Assembly: GCA_947448305.1 (NCBI GenBank)
Contig: CANFME010000006.1
Location: 1 to 46,256, forward strand
Reading direction: 5' to 3'
DNA from: Burkholderiaceae bacterium
Lineage (GTDB): Bacteria > Pseudomonadota > Gammaproteobacteria > Burkholderiales > Burkholderiaceae
Length of the DNA stretch: 46,256 nucleotides
The notes under the pieces were generated by a model that was not told where the DNA came from, searched no databases, and saw only the letters and a list, made by a program, of their open reading frames with translations. Shown in pieces: positions 7,927 through 16,573 of the stretch. Every line of letters begins with the position of its first letter. Positions within the stretch are counted from its first letter, which is position 1. A program made the position numbers and the translations under genes.

Positions 7927-8820
7927 ATGACACTGACGACCGATCTTTCCCGATTACCATCACACTGGCCTAACCGGCAATTCAGTCAGTCCATGAAACT
8001 TTCCGGCATCAATTGGCACTTTCAGTTGTCTAAGCATGCAGATCCAGAAGCAAAGTCGATTCTATTTATACACGGTACAGGGGCATCAACTCATTCCTGG
8101 GTAAATATCTTCAATCATCTCAAGGCAAATTACACCGTTCTTGCAGTTGATTTACCTGGACACGGTTTTAGCCGTGGCGCTGAAAAATCCCAATTACATA
8201 TCGATGAAATATCCAAGCAATTAAAGCTTTTGCTAGAAACCATTGAAATACCATCACCAAATGTCATCGTCGGGCATTCTGCAGGAACGAATTGTGCTTT
8301 GTCATTAGGCTTACTCCTAGCAAAACCACCAGAGGTAATTATTGGTTTTAATCCCTCTTTAGTCAGTCCACCAAGTAGCTTATTATTCTTTTTAGGCCCA
8401 CTGATTAATCCTTTGATGACTTCAGGACTGACTGCAAGCTTACTTGCGGCTAGCATCCCTAAAACCAACATGATTAACAAATTATTAGATTCAACCAACT
8501 CGATACTGAGCGAGGAGCAACGCGAGCCGTATCGATATTTGTTCAAAGAACAAAGTCATATTTATGGATCCATGAATTTCATGGCGGCCTCCGATATCCC
8601 ATTATTACTAACTAAAAGCGCGCTCATTCAAACCCAATTTGTATTTGTTGTTGGTAAGCAAGATCTATGGGTAAAACAGTCTTCACTCACACCGATTATA
8701 AAAAAATACTTCCCAAAGGCAACTGTTTATCTTGAAGACGGTGGACATTTATTACCTGAAGTAAGTACAAATAGAAGTATCGAAATTATTGAACAAACGA
8801 TTGACCAACTACCTAATTAA
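7927..8820 (+). CDS. bchO: Alpha/beta hydrolase BchO, putative magnesium chelatase accessory protein
   Basis: This 297-residue alpha/beta-fold protein has the features of BchO: N-terminal LPSHWPNR, an oxyanion-hole region IHGTGASTHSW near residue 49, DLPGHGFS, a nucleophile elbow VGHSAGTN and a C-terminal DGGHLLPE with the putative catalytic His. BchO is genetically linked to bchI and bchD in purple bacteria, and its exact biochemical role is not settled. Here it converges on bchD. The start has no strong ribosome site, but the N-terminal motif fits the family. It is followed at once by a 47-codon ORF whose ribosome site overlaps its stop. Confidence 0.88.
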   Translation: MTLTTDLSRLPSHWPNRQFSQSMKLSGINWHFQLSKHADPEAKSILFIHGTGASTHSWVNIFNHLKANYTVLAVDLPGHGFSRGAEKSQLHIDEISKQLKLLLETIEIPSPNVIVGHSAGTNCALSLGLLLAKPPEVIIGFNPSLVSPPSSLLFFLGPLINPLMTSGLTASLLAASIPKTNMINKLLDSTNSILSEEQREPYRYLFKEQSHIYGSMNFMAASDIPLLLTKSALIQTQFVFVVGKQDLWVKQSSLTPIIKKYFPKATVYLEDGGHLLPEVSTNRSIEIIEQTIDQLPN

Positions 8821-8829
8821 AGGAATAAG

Positions 8830-8973
8830 ATGAGCTTAACTTTAAAAGTAATTTGTATCGTGATTGGCATTTTTGGCATAGGCATGTTTCTCAGAGCATA
8901 CCACTTTGGCAACCAATCCATGGGCAGAATCGGCCAATCTAAAAAAGATAAAAAATCTAAGTCACAACTTTAA
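8830..8973 (+). CDS. Small membrane protein ORF (47 residues) downstream of bchO
   Basis: A 47-codon frame begins at ATG 8830 with TTAAAGGAATAAG just upstream; the AAAGGA overlaps the end of bchO, so coupled translation is likely. The product starts MSLTLKVICIVIGIFGIGMF, one hydrophobic helix (about residues 4-21). It continues with RAYHFGNQSMGRIG and ends in a lysine-rich tail (SKKDKKSKSQL). Its stop overlaps the convergent bchD stop (8970-8972) by three bases. I do not recognise the family. The good ribosome site and the clear helix plus basic tail argue for a real small protein; absence of a known homologue keeps it uncertain. Confidence 0.55.
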   Translation: MSLTLKVICIVIGIFGIGMFLRAYHFGNQSMGRIGQSKKDKKSKSQL

Positions 8974-10796
8974 TCGATTAATATTTTTGCGGCCTGAACA
9001 ACCGATGCAGACTTACCTTGAGGTAAGGGTAAGTAGTGTGCACCAAGTTCATTCGCCATTGTTTGATTCGCTTCTTGTGGTCGCATTGATGTATCAATAA
9101 ACAACATTTTCAATTGTTCTGCGCGCGCTTTTTTGGCACAAACTAATGCATCTTGAAAGGCTTGCTCACGACCTCCAACTCCATCCAGCGCAACGTTCGC
9201 CCGACCATCAGTTAAAAGAATGAGCAGCGGGGTTTGGCCTTTAGACTTCAGCTTTTTACCAAACTGCGCTGCATCTTGGATAGCGGCAGCAAGCGGCGTC
9301 CCCCCTCCACCCGGCATACCTGCTAATAGACGCTTTGCGCGAACAAGTGACCTAGTAGGAGGCAGAACTAGCTCCACAGTTTTGCCACGGAAAGTAATGA
9401 GAGCTACCTGGTCTCTACGGATATAACATTGCGCCAAAAGTAACTCAACCGCACCCTTAGCTTCTGATAAACGATCCATAGCAGATGACCCTGAGGCATC
9501 GACTACGAACACCGTAACAGTCGTTGTTCGTTGGACGAATTGTTTGAGGTAAATGTCATCTGCCTTCACGATAATACCTTTAGCAGATGCCCTATCTCCC
9601 TGCATTTCTAAACGCCGAATTTTTTGCCAAGGACTAGCAGCCTGAATTGTTTTTAAGATATCTACTTTGTGTTTATAACTTGGTCGCCCCTTACGAGAAG
9701 GCATCGCCTGACCGCTTAACAATCCTTTTTGTAATTGACCAACTTTACCTTGGGAACTTTCATTCGTTTTGATTATTTTTAGATTCTGATCAAAAGAGTC
9801 AAGTAGGTTTTGCGATAAATTAGCTTTACTTGCCTCAATAATCATTTTTTCTAAATCTTGACGATTTAAGGATGGCGCGTCAGTTGGAGCCTCAAGATTA
9901 TCTTGCTTTTTTTCATCCGCTGACTGTTGGTCTGATGGTGGTGGTTCATTTGGCGGCGGTGGTAAATCGTTTGGATTCGGTAAATCATCTGGGGGTGTTT
10001 CTTCAGGTGGATTTTGCTCTACTTGATCTTCTTTAGATTGAGGCAGACGTGTGATACGGTGGGCAAACACCAATCGAGTTGCCATTTGTATATCACCCTG
10101 CTCAAGATACTCACTACCTCGCATTGCAGCAAGAACTCGTGCTGCACGCACCGCATATAAACCCGCGCGCAAGGAATCTATCCCAAATGATTGCGCAGCA
10201 ATCATGATCGCTTCCAGCGCTTCGATTGGTACTTCAATTAGCTTAAAATTTGCTCTGATTTGCAAAATATCAATGGACTCTAAAGCAAACGTACATTGAC
10301 GGTAAGACAAGCCTTCTAAGTTAATCTGAAATCCTAAGCGCTCTTCCAAGCGAGTTAATAAATGTTGGTCTTCTTCGGTCAGACTTTCATCAAAAGCAAT
10401 CATGCCGAATTGCCCTTTGATATCGAAAGCTTGGGTCAATAAGGCAGCCGTATGGGATTTCATCCGCTCCGCCATTGGCATGAGCAGTAAACCATTTTGG
10501 ATTTGATCCAAAATACCCTGCGAGTAAATCTTTTTCTGCTGAGCTAAGGTTTTTAATAAATCAAGTTCACCAATCAGAGCACCCTCATCAGCGTTAGTTG
10601 GCACTTTAATCAGTGAAACTTGACCTTCGATTAAATCCAGAAATCCCTTTAACCATTGATCTCGTACGGGGCCTGCTTGGGATTTCACCCAAATTCCGCC
10701 AAGTCCTGCTGGATCAATAGCTACGATTTTTGCAACCAAGCAAGCATCAGACCAACGCCTTTGATCCTGCTCGGAATACTGTGAGGGCTGCGCCAT
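8970..10796 (-). CDS. bchD: Magnesium chelatase subunit D
   Basis: This 608-residue BchD works with BchI as the AAA+ motor that drives BchH to insert Mg2+ into protoporphyrin IX. The N-terminal half is a degenerate AAA+ module. A proline- and acid-rich linker follows (about residues 255-300, runs such as PPPPNEPPPSDQQ). The C-terminal half is a von Willebrand A domain with the MIDAS motif DASGS at 433-437. Its ATG follows the bchI stop with no nucleotide between. bchH is not in the window. Length is within the family range. Confidence 0.96.
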   Translation of the reverse strand: MAQPSQYSEQDQRRWSDACLVAKIVAIDPAGLGGIWVKSQAGPVRDQWLKGFLDLIEGQVSLIKVPTNADEGALIGELDLLKTLAQQKKIYSQGILDQIQNGLLLMPMAERMKSHTAALLTQAFDIKGQFGMIAFDESLTEEDQHLLTRLEERLGFQINLEGLSYRQCTFALESIDILQIRANFKLIEVPIEALEAIMIAAQSFGIDSLRAGLYAVRAARVLAAMRGSEYLEQGDIQMATRLVFAHRITRLPQSKEDQVEQNPPEETPPDDLPNPNDLPPPPNEPPPSDQQSADEKKQDNLEAPTDAPSLNRQDLEKMIIEASKANLSQNLLDSFDQNLKIIKTNESSQGKVGQLQKGLLSGQAMPSRKGRPSYKHKVDILKTIQAASPWQKIRRLEMQGDRASAKGIIVKADDIYLKQFVQRTTTVTVFVVDASGSSAMDRLSEAKGAVELLLAQCYIRRDQVALITFRGKTVELVLPPTRSLVRAKRLLAGMPGGGGTPLAAAIQDAAQFGKKLKSKGQTPLLILLTDGRANVALDGVGGREQAFQDALVCAKKARAEQLKMLFIDTSMRPQEANQTMANELGAHYLPLPQGKSASVVQAAKILID

Positions 10797-11822
10797 TTAC
10801 TTTGGGAATATTTCTTCTAAAGCCCGCTCAATACGAACTGTTGAACCTGTATCATCCAATGGATCACGCCGCAGGCGGTGTCTTAGCCCGTATGGTGCAA
10901 TCCGTTTAAGCATATCTAAATTTGCAACTTTTTTATTTTCAAACGCACAAATAGCGCGAATCGCCCGCATCAATGTCAGTTCACCACGTAAACCATCAGC
11001 TCCCAAATGCGCGCACAACTGCGATACCTGAATCAATATCTCATCACTAACTTGCACCTTCAGAAGACGCTTACGGGAAGCAATGATTTTTTCTCGTAAT
11101 TCATTTTGTGCTTCGGACCATTGCTGGATAAAAGCCTCCGGATCACGCTCATATAATTCGCGACGTTTGATAATCTCAATACGCATCATCACATCACTTG
11201 GGGTTTTGACCTCGACAGACAAACCAAAACGATCTAATAGTTGTGGGCGTAATTCACCCTCCTCAGGGTTGCCACTACCAATCAATACAAATTTTGCTGG
11301 GTGACGAATACTCAAACCGTCGCGTTCAACCACATTTTCGCCTGAAGCAGCAACGTCAATGAGCAAATCAACTAAGTGGTCTTCTAATAAATTGACCTCA
11401 TCAATATATAAATAACCACGATTCGCTTTTGCTAATAAGCCACTTTCAAAAGACTTAACACCTTGGGATAAAGCCTTCTCAATATCTAAAGAGCCAACGA
11501 TACGATCCTCAGTTGCACCAAGTGGTAAATCCACTACCGGCGCATCAATTGTTTGGGATTTAAATTTTGTGCCAGTTGCTTTTAGCGCTGCGCAGTTACT
11601 ACATAAAATTTTTCCCAAGGGATCGCAGTGGTAACTGCAACCTTCAACCGCACTCATGGCAGGTAGGAGAGCGGCTAAGGATCTGACCATCGTTGATTTA
11701 CCTGTTCCTCGATCACCAAAAACAAGGACTCCTCCGATACTTGGATCAATAGTCGAAAGAATCATTGCCAATTTCATCTCTTCTTGGCCAACAATTGCTG
11801 TGAATGGAAAATTTAAAGCCAT
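10797..11822 (-). CDS. bchI: Magnesium chelatase ATPase subunit I
   Basis: This 341-residue AAA+ ATPase has Walker A GDRGTGKST at 36-44, Walker B YIDEVNLL near 137, the sensor/arginine region RPQLLDRFGL near 197, and the four-cysteine insert CSYHCDPLGKILCSNC typical of bacterial BchI. It forms the hexameric ring that docks with BchD in Mg chelatase, the first committed step of bacteriochlorophyll synthesis. The ribosome site is AAGAGGTAAG before ATG 11822. The upstream 346 nt, shared with the divergent appA-like gene, hold a perfect PpsR-type box, so bchID is probably under the same light/oxygen control as bchC and crtE. Confidence 0.97.
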   Translation of the reverse strand: MALNFPFTAIVGQEEMKLAMILSTIDPSIGGVLVFGDRGTGKSTMVRSLAALLPAMSAVEGCSYHCDPLGKILCSNCAALKATGTKFKSQTIDAPVVDLPLGATEDRIVGSLDIEKALSQGVKSFESGLLAKANRGYLYIDEVNLLEDHLVDLLIDVAASGENVVERDGLSIRHPAKFVLIGSGNPEEGELRPQLLDRFGLSVEVKTPSDVMMRIEIIKRRELYERDPEAFIQQWSEAQNELREKIIASRKRLLKVQVSDEILIQVSQLCAHLGADGLRGELTLMRAIRAICAFENKKVANLDMLKRIAPYGLRHRLRRDPLDDTGSTVRIERALEEIFPK

Positions 11823-11939
11823 GTCTCTTACCTCTTATATTGCTATCCGTTTTTTTGAAAATTATTGGTTAATCTAACATACATTTTTATGGTAAAAATT
11901 CATCAAGATTAGTATTTTCCCTAAGAATTCAATTTAATG

Positions 11940-11957
11940 TGTAAATTATAATTGACA
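11940..11957. promoter_or_regulatory. PpsR/CrtJ-type palindrome between bchI and the appA-like gene
   Basis: TGTAAATTATAATTGACA is a perfect TGT-N12-ACA match, 118 nt upstream of bchI and 212 nt upstream of the AppA-like start. It contains TATAAT in both orientations and ends in TTGACA, so it overlaps possible promoter elements on both strands. A further TGT half-site (11965) starts 7 bp downstream, but its partner half is lost, so I count only one full box. Confidence 0.72.
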
Positions 11958-11980
11958 TTAATTGTGTAATTTTATAAATT
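11952..11980 (+). promoter_or_regulatory. Candidate sigma-70-type promoter for the appA-like gene
   Basis: A perfect TTGACA (11952-11957) is followed by AT-rich -10 candidates: TATAAA at 11973-11978 (15-nt spacer) or TAAATT at 11975-11980 (17-nt spacer). The -35 element is the right arm of the PpsR-type box, so repressor and polymerase would compete. Transcription from here would give a leader of roughly 180 nt. Confidence 0.4.
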
Positions 11981-12074
11981 ATTCACTTAATTCGTATTTT
12001 TGCCACAGAAAAATGAAGTGCCTCTCATTCGGTCATCCTCATTAGCTATTTTTGTAATAAAACTTTTTAAACTG

Positions 12075-12097
12075 TAGAGTTTTAATCATCAACTCTA
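12075..12097 (+). other. Hairpin in the leader of the appA-like gene
   Basis: TAGAGTT (12075-12081) and AACTCTA (12091-12097) form a perfect 7-bp stem with a 9-nt loop, about 70 nt before the start codon. No T-run follows, so it is not an obvious terminator. It may be a leader structure of the appA-like mRNA or incidental. The rest of the 346-nt bchI-appA space is AT-rich, with no ORF that I can support. Confidence 0.3.
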
Positions 12098-12168
12098 TCG
12101 GATTAGGGAGCTGGCAAATTAGAAGTTCTTGGGCATAATTGTTCAAGTCATAATAAAAAGGAGATCAT

Positions 12169-13374
12169 GTGATTCCGTTAGTGACTAAGGCTATTGACTT
12201 AATAAAGCCTAAAAATTCTTCTCAAGCTCCTGTAATTGCCCATTTATCGTACCGCAGTAAGGCTTTACAAGCTTTTAATGATGACGAATTAATTGAGCTA
12301 GAATCAGCAGCTTCTGCTAATAATAAAAAATTAGGAGTAACGGGAATCTTTTTATACAACAATGGAGATTTTTTTCAATCCATTGAAGGACCACCAGATA
12401 AACTTGATAATATTTGGGCAAAAATTTTAGCTGATGATCGACATTTCATCACAGAAATTCAGCCATTAAGCTTTTCCCCTTTCAGATTGTATTCAGGCTG
12501 GAACATGAAGCTTTTTAAACAAAAAAATGTCTATAAAGGTTCGATTGATTTATACAACCCAAAAGATAGAATCTCGGACCTGTTATTTAATCTCGTACGA
12601 GAAGATATTTGGCCAGCTCTTTTAAAGAATCATGAAATAGATTCGTTTTCTACGGTTAGTGATAATTACGAAATACATCGCCTAGCAAAACTTCTGATAA
12701 CTGATAAGACAGATTTGCCTGAAAAAATGTTACAAACTTATTTTCAGAAAAACAACCAATCCTTAGGCAACTTTTATTCATTTGTCATTGCCCCTTTAGC
12801 CGTAAATTTAGGAGACCTCAGTGCGGAGGACTTATTTAATGATTTTGAGGTGACGATTGCGCTAAATCGTGCCTTGGTCTTTTTTAGAAAAATACGCCAC
12901 TTTCACTCTAGTAATTATTTGAGTAACTCACCTAAAGTAACCGTAGCTAATATGCCTGGGGAACAACATATTATTTCAAGTGTGATTGACTATGAAATCC
13001 TCTGGCAAGCTGGTATGGATGTAACGCTTAATTTCTCTAAAACAGATGAGGAACTTTTAAAATACGTTAATACCAATAATATCGATGTATTAGATTTATC
13101 CCAAAGCCCAACCATTTTTAAATCAGGCCAATTAGCACGATTAAAAAATCTCATTGGGCATATTCATGAGTTCTCTTTGAACCCTAAGATCGTTGTATTA
13201 CTTAAGGGGCGTGGTTTCTCTAATCTTTCAAAAAATCATGAAGATTTTGGTGCTGATTTGATTTGCAATGTAACGAATGAGTTGAAAAAAGATGTGCTCG
13301 ATGCCTTTAATAAATCTTTAACCATACCTAGACCTATTAAAATTTTGGAAAAATTAAAGACCATAATTCACTAA
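12169..13374 (+). CDS. appA: AppA-like blue-light and redox sensor: BLUF domain plus SCHIC (heme/cobalamin-type) domain
   Basis: This 401-residue protein has an N-terminal BLUF domain (about 22-116) with all flavin-site residues: Tyr28, Asn52, Gln70, Trp111 and Met113. A C-terminal region (about 200-385) resembles the B12-binding-type fold of AppA/PpaA proteins, with LGDLSAEDLFNDFEVTIALNR and the GEQH motif (264-267) whose His is the candidate heme or cobalamin ligand. In Rhodobacter sphaeroides, AppA is the anti-repressor of PpsR, so a gene next to PpsR-type boxes and bchI fits that role. AppA there ends in a Cys-rich tail; this protein has none. It starts at GTG 12169 with AAGGAG 5 nt upstream; an ATG one base out of frame (12167) reads directly into TGA. 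The symbol reflects architecture, not tested function. Confidence 0.82.
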   Translation: MIPLVTKAIDLIKPKNSSQAPVIAHLSYRSKALQAFNDDELIELESAASANNKKLGVTGIFLYNNGDFFQSIEGPPDKLDNIWAKILADDRHFITEIQPLSFSPFRLYSGWNMKLFKQKNVYKGSIDLYNPKDRISDLLFNLVREDIWPALLKNHEIDSFSTVSDNYEIHRLAKLLITDKTDLPEKMLQTYFQKNNQSLGNFYSFVIAPLAVNLGDLSAEDLFNDFEVTIALNRALVFFRKIRHFHSSNYLSNSPKVTVANMPGEQHIISSVIDYEILWQAGMDVTLNFSKTDEELLKYVNTNNIDVLDLSQSPTIFKSGQLARLKNLIGHIHEFSLNPKIVVLLKGRGFSNLSKNHEDFGADLICNVTNELKKDVLDAFNKSLTIPRPIKILEKLKTIIH

Positions 13375-13424
13375 AGCATTTTTGGAAATGAGAGCGGTTT
13401 CAAATTTTTGGAAAAGAAATTTTT

Positions 13425-14360
13425 CTACTCTTTTAAAAAATCCCTTAAAAAAGGCAAACTTCTTTTAGGATCTTCTTCGTGAGGTAAATGTCCTATGTCA
13501 GGGATTTTTTGTAATCTAGCCTGCGGTATGAGATTTAGATAATCCTGCGCGTTTTGAATTGGAATCATGCCATCCTTTTCACCCCACAGAAGAAGCACTG
13601 GGCAATGAATATCTTTTAAATACAAATTAGGGTCTTTTAAAACAGTCTGGCGCATCCTATCGACCATTGCACGACGGTTTCCTGGCAATAAAGCTAATTC
13701 ATAATACCGATCAAATAAAGACTGAGTTAAAACACTTTTATTTGCATAAGCAAATTCCAAGTTTTCTCTAAACATAAATTTAGGAAAAACATACTCAATG
13801 GCATTCATGTAGGAGGGAACTTCTGGAGCTTTGTTGTATATCATCCCTGGACTTTCAAACCCATCCGGAGAAATTAAAACAAGTTTTGATACACGCTCTG
13901 GAAATTTTGCTGTGAAATACCATGCCATCCTTCCACCAATTGAATTTCCAACAATATTAACTTTCTTCAGTTTTAACTGATCGATAATTTCCAAAAGAAG
14001 TAAGTTCGTTCGATCATCGGAGTAATCCCCCTTCTGATCTGGCCCACTTAAACCAAACCCTGGTAGGTCAAAGCGAATAACCCGGTAGTCTGCGTTCAAA
14101 TCTTTTGACCATTCTTCCCAAGTATGTAAACTAGCCCCGAAGCCGTGAATAAAAACAATGGCGGGGCCATTTTTATTGCCAGTATCTTGAAGATGGATTC
14201 GGTCACCATCGACATTGATAAACTGACTTGAGGAATTGCTGTATTTTTCTTCTAACTCAACTTTTTTAAGATCAGATGTCCAAAATACAGCAGTGGCTAC
14301 TGCCACAGTAATGCCTAAGAGCATCAATAAAATTGCAAAAATGCGAAGTATAGTTTTCAT
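13425..14360 (-). CDS. Membrane-anchored alpha/beta hydrolase
   Basis: This 311-residue alpha/beta-fold hydrolase has an N-terminal hydrophobic segment (about residues 4-26), probably a signal anchor that places the enzyme on the periplasmic side. Motifs are HGFGASLHTW (oxyanion hole), DLPGFGLSG, the nucleophile elbow GNSIGG, and the C-terminal WGEKDGMIP and DIGHLPHEED, which supply the Asp and His of a Ser-Asp-His triad. The substrate cannot be named. It converges with the appA-like gene and diverges from the epimerase gene. It lies inside the photosynthesis block, between appA and hemE, but nothing in its sequence ties it to pigment synthesis. Confidence 0.8.
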   Translation of the reverse strand: MKTILRIFAILLMLLGITVAVATAVFWTSDLKKVELEEKYSNSSSQFINVDGDRIHLQDTGNKNGPAIVFIHGFGASLHTWEEWSKDLNADYRVIRFDLPGFGLSGPDQKGDYSDDRTNLLLLEIIDQLKLKKVNIVGNSIGGRMAWYFTAKFPERVSKLVLISPDGFESPGMIYNKAPEVPSYMNAIEYVFPKFMFRENLEFAYANKSVLTQSLFDRYYELALLPGNRRAMVDRMRQTVLKDPNLYLKDIHCPVLLLWGEKDGMIPIQNAQDYLNLIPQARLQKIPDIGHLPHEEDPKRSLPFLRDFLKE

Positions 14361-14423
14361 TTATTAATGGCTAAGTTTTAAAATTGAAATTACTTAAAAA
14401 ATAAGCATAATCCAATAACCCAA

Positions 14424-15401
14424 ATGAAAATATTTCTCACAGGATCTTTAGGCTTTGTCGGCAAACATTTGGCTCGATTTTTAAAGAATCAAGGACATGA
14501 CATTATCAGTCATGTTAGAACTTCGCACCAAAACCTTTTTCTCGACAAAAATCTTAACCTATCCAATGTTGACCTGTTTGATGAAAAATCCTTGATTACT
14601 GAATTGCAAAATATTGACGTTGTGATTCATTGTGGTGCATTCGTTGCAACCTGGGGAAAAGAAGAGGATTTCTATCGCAATAATGTTTTGCTCACTCAAT
14701 CCATCATTGAAAGCGCCAAAAAAGCAGGAGTGCAACAGTTAATTTATTTAAGTTGCGCATCAGTGGTCATGAATCAACCCCGAGCACTATTAAATATTTC
14801 AGAATCTTTAAAATCAACTCATATTGATGGTTTGCCTTATTCAAAGTCAAAAGGCAAAGCTGAGCAATTAGTTTTAGATGCTGGTAAGGATGGTTTAAAA
14901 ACGATTGCTCTTCGCCCCACCTTTATATGGGGCCTAGGTGACATCGTGGACCGCCAAATTGGTAAGGCTGCTCAGGCAGGGAAATTTGGATGGTTTAATC
15001 AAGGTGATTATTTGTTTTCAACTTGTTATATCGAAAATTTGAACGAGGCCATTGCACGGGCATTGCAATCAAATCAAACAGGGGAAGCCTATTTCATTTC
15101 TGATGGAGAGGCTATTAGTTTTCGATCATTTATGGAAAAAAGATTACAAATTAGTGACTATCCAATCCCAAGCCTTTCGTTCCCTCATTGGTTTGCTTGG
15201 GCTCTAGCAAAATTCACTGAAAATGGTTGGAAATATTTACCGTTAGAGGGCTCGCCCCCTATCACGAGAGAAATGGTGAGGCTTACTGGATATGCATTTA
15301 CTGTATCCATCGAGAAAGCCTCTATTCATTTGGGTTATCAGCCTAAATACTCAGTTACCGAGGCTTTAGAACATCTTTCAGGGTTATTACCTAAGCCGTG
15401 A
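14424..15401 (+). CDS. NAD(P)-dependent epimerase/dehydratase family protein
   Basis: This 325-residue extended short-chain dehydrogenase has the Rossmann motif TGSLGFVGKHL at the N-terminus and the YxxxK catalytic pair in PYSKSKGKAE, plus a Ser region LSCASVV before it. The later segment LRPTFIWGLGD matches sterol-dehydrogenase/epimerase-like members (3-beta-HSD type). The substrate is unknown. It is 47-68 nt upstream of hemE on the same strand and may be co-transcribed. A role in carotenoid, hopanoid or sugar metabolism is possible; the sequence does not decide. Confidence 0.8.
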   Translation: MKIFLTGSLGFVGKHLARFLKNQGHDIISHVRTSHQNLFLDKNLNLSNVDLFDEKSLITELQNIDVVIHCGAFVATWGKEEDFYRNNVLLTQSIIESAKKAGVQQLIYLSCASVVMNQPRALLNISESLKSTHIDGLPYSKSKGKAEQLVLDAGKDGLKTIALRPTFIWGLGDIVDRQIGKAAQAGKFGWFNQGDYLFSTCYIENLNEAIARALQSNQTGEAYFISDGEAISFRSFMEKRLQISDYPIPSLSFPHWFAWALAKFTENGWKYLPLEGSPPITREMVRLTGYAFTVSIEKASIHLGYQPKYSVTEALEHLSGLLPKP

Positions 15402-15438
15402 ATTGTGTGAAATAATCATAAAGGCTAGAAATATACAA

Positions 15439-15480
15439 TAAAGAAAACATGATAGAAAATAAAGACAACATGATAGAAAA
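15439..15480 (+). repeat. 21-bp tandem duplication across the hemE start codon
   Basis: Two copies of a 21-bp unit (15439-15459 and 15460-15480) differ at one base. Each contains an in-frame ATG followed by ATAGAAAA, so the gene has two candidate starts with almost the same upstream bases (AAAGAAAAC or AAAGACAAC). Because the unit is a multiple of three, the duplication adds seven codons without changing frame. Confidence 0.85.
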
Positions 15481-16573
15481 CGATATTTTTTTAAGGGCTT
15501 GTAGGTACGAAGAAACCGACAGGACACCTGTCTGGCTTATGAGACAAGCGGGTAGATATTTACCTGAGTATCAAGCTACACGAGCAAAAGCTGGTAGCTT
15601 TTTAGGTCTAGCTAAAAATCCTTCCAATGCTGCCGAAGTGACACTTCAGCCACTAGATCGTTATGATTTAGATGCGGCAATTTTATTCTCAGACATTCTC
15701 ACAATTCCAGATGCAATGGGATTAGGTCTGAGTTTTGTCAATGGTGAAGGTCCACAATTCTCCAACCCACTAAATTCAGAGCAAGCAGTTCTTAATCTGC
15801 AAGTTGCAGATATGGGTCAACTCGACTACGTATTTAATGCTGTGAAAGAAATCAGAACCGCATTGATGCGCGATGGTAAACAGCGCGTTCCACTAATCGG
15901 ATTTTCTGGTAGTCCATGGACACTGGCTTGCTACATGATTGAGGGTAGCGGTTCAAAAGACTTCTTAAATACGAAGAAAATGTTATACAACCGACCTGAC
16001 TTAATGAATCGTATCTTAGACATTAATGTGGAGTCTGTTGCCCAGTATCTCGAACTTCAAATCGATGCAGGTGCGCAAGCAGCTATGATCTTCGACACAT
16101 GGGGTGGAATGCTAAGTAGCGGTGACTATCAGAAATTTTCATTAGATCCGATGGCTAAAATCATCAAACGAATTAAATCTAATAAGAAGTATGAATCAGT
16201 TCCAGTGATCATCTTTACCAAAGGCGGGGGCGGCTGGCTACCAACCATGGCAAATTCAGGAGCAGATGTCATTGGACTAGACTGGACCATTGAGTTAAAG
16301 CTAGCCAGAGAGACTCTTGACCAAACAGGTAAAAAAATTGCAATACAAGGAAACGTTGACCCACTTCTTTTACTCGCAAACCCTAAAGAAATTGAGAGAA
16401 GAGTTACTGAGAGTATTTTGAATCTTGCCGATGCAAAAGTTAGTGGCTCCCATCCTCTGAATGGGCATGTCTTTAACCTAGGGCATGGCATCAATCAATT
16501 GACGCCTCCGGAACATGTACATAGTTTAATTTCAGCAGTAAAAGATGCCTCGACTAAATTAAGAGGAAAATAA
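15470..16573 (+). CDS. hemE: Uroporphyrinogen decarboxylase
   Basis: HemE decarboxylates the four acetate side chains of uroporphyrinogen III to give coproporphyrinogen III, in the shared trunk of heme and bacteriochlorophyll synthesis. Signatures are [17 protein letters not shown] close to the N-terminus and [16 protein letters not shown] near residue 145. From the ATG at 15470 it has 367 residues, close to the usual HemE length, and [11 protein letters not shown] aligns with typical starts. The duplicate ATG at 15449 would add seven residues. Its stop shares one base with the hemC start (TAATG). A housekeeping gene in origin, its place beside the photosynthesis genes suggests coupling of precursor supply to pigment demand. 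Confidence 0.96.
   Translation: MIENDIFLRACRYEETDRTPVWLMRQAGRYLPEYQATRAKAGSFLGLAKNPSNAAEVTLQPLDRYDLDAAILFSDILTIPDAMGLGLSFVNGEGPQFSNPLNSEQAVLNLQVADMGQLDYVFNAVKEIRTALMRDGKQRVPLIGFSGSPWTLACYMIEGSGSKDFLNTKKMLYNRPDLMNRILDINVESVAQYLELQIDAGAQAAMIFDTWGGMLSSGDYQKFSLDPMAKIIKRIKSNKKYESVPVIIFTKGGGGWLPTMANSGADVIGLDWTIELKLARETLDQTGKKIAIQGNVDPLLLLANPKEIERRVTESILNLADAKVSGSHPLNGHVFNLGHGINQLTPPEHVHSLISAVKDASTKLRGK

Noticed and set aside
8130-8546. 138-codon minus-strand frame over bchO
   Set aside because: It is a shadow of bchO, with no ribosome site and no family features.
11965-11982. Second PpsR-type box 7 bp after the box at 11940-11957
   Set aside because: The left half-site TGT is present at the right spacing, but the right half is TAT instead of ACA, so the match is only half.
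13375-13424. Terminator between the appA-like gene and the hydrolase
   Set aside because: Only short A/T-rich complementarity (GAAA/TTTC, AAATTT) is visible; no stable stem that I can support.
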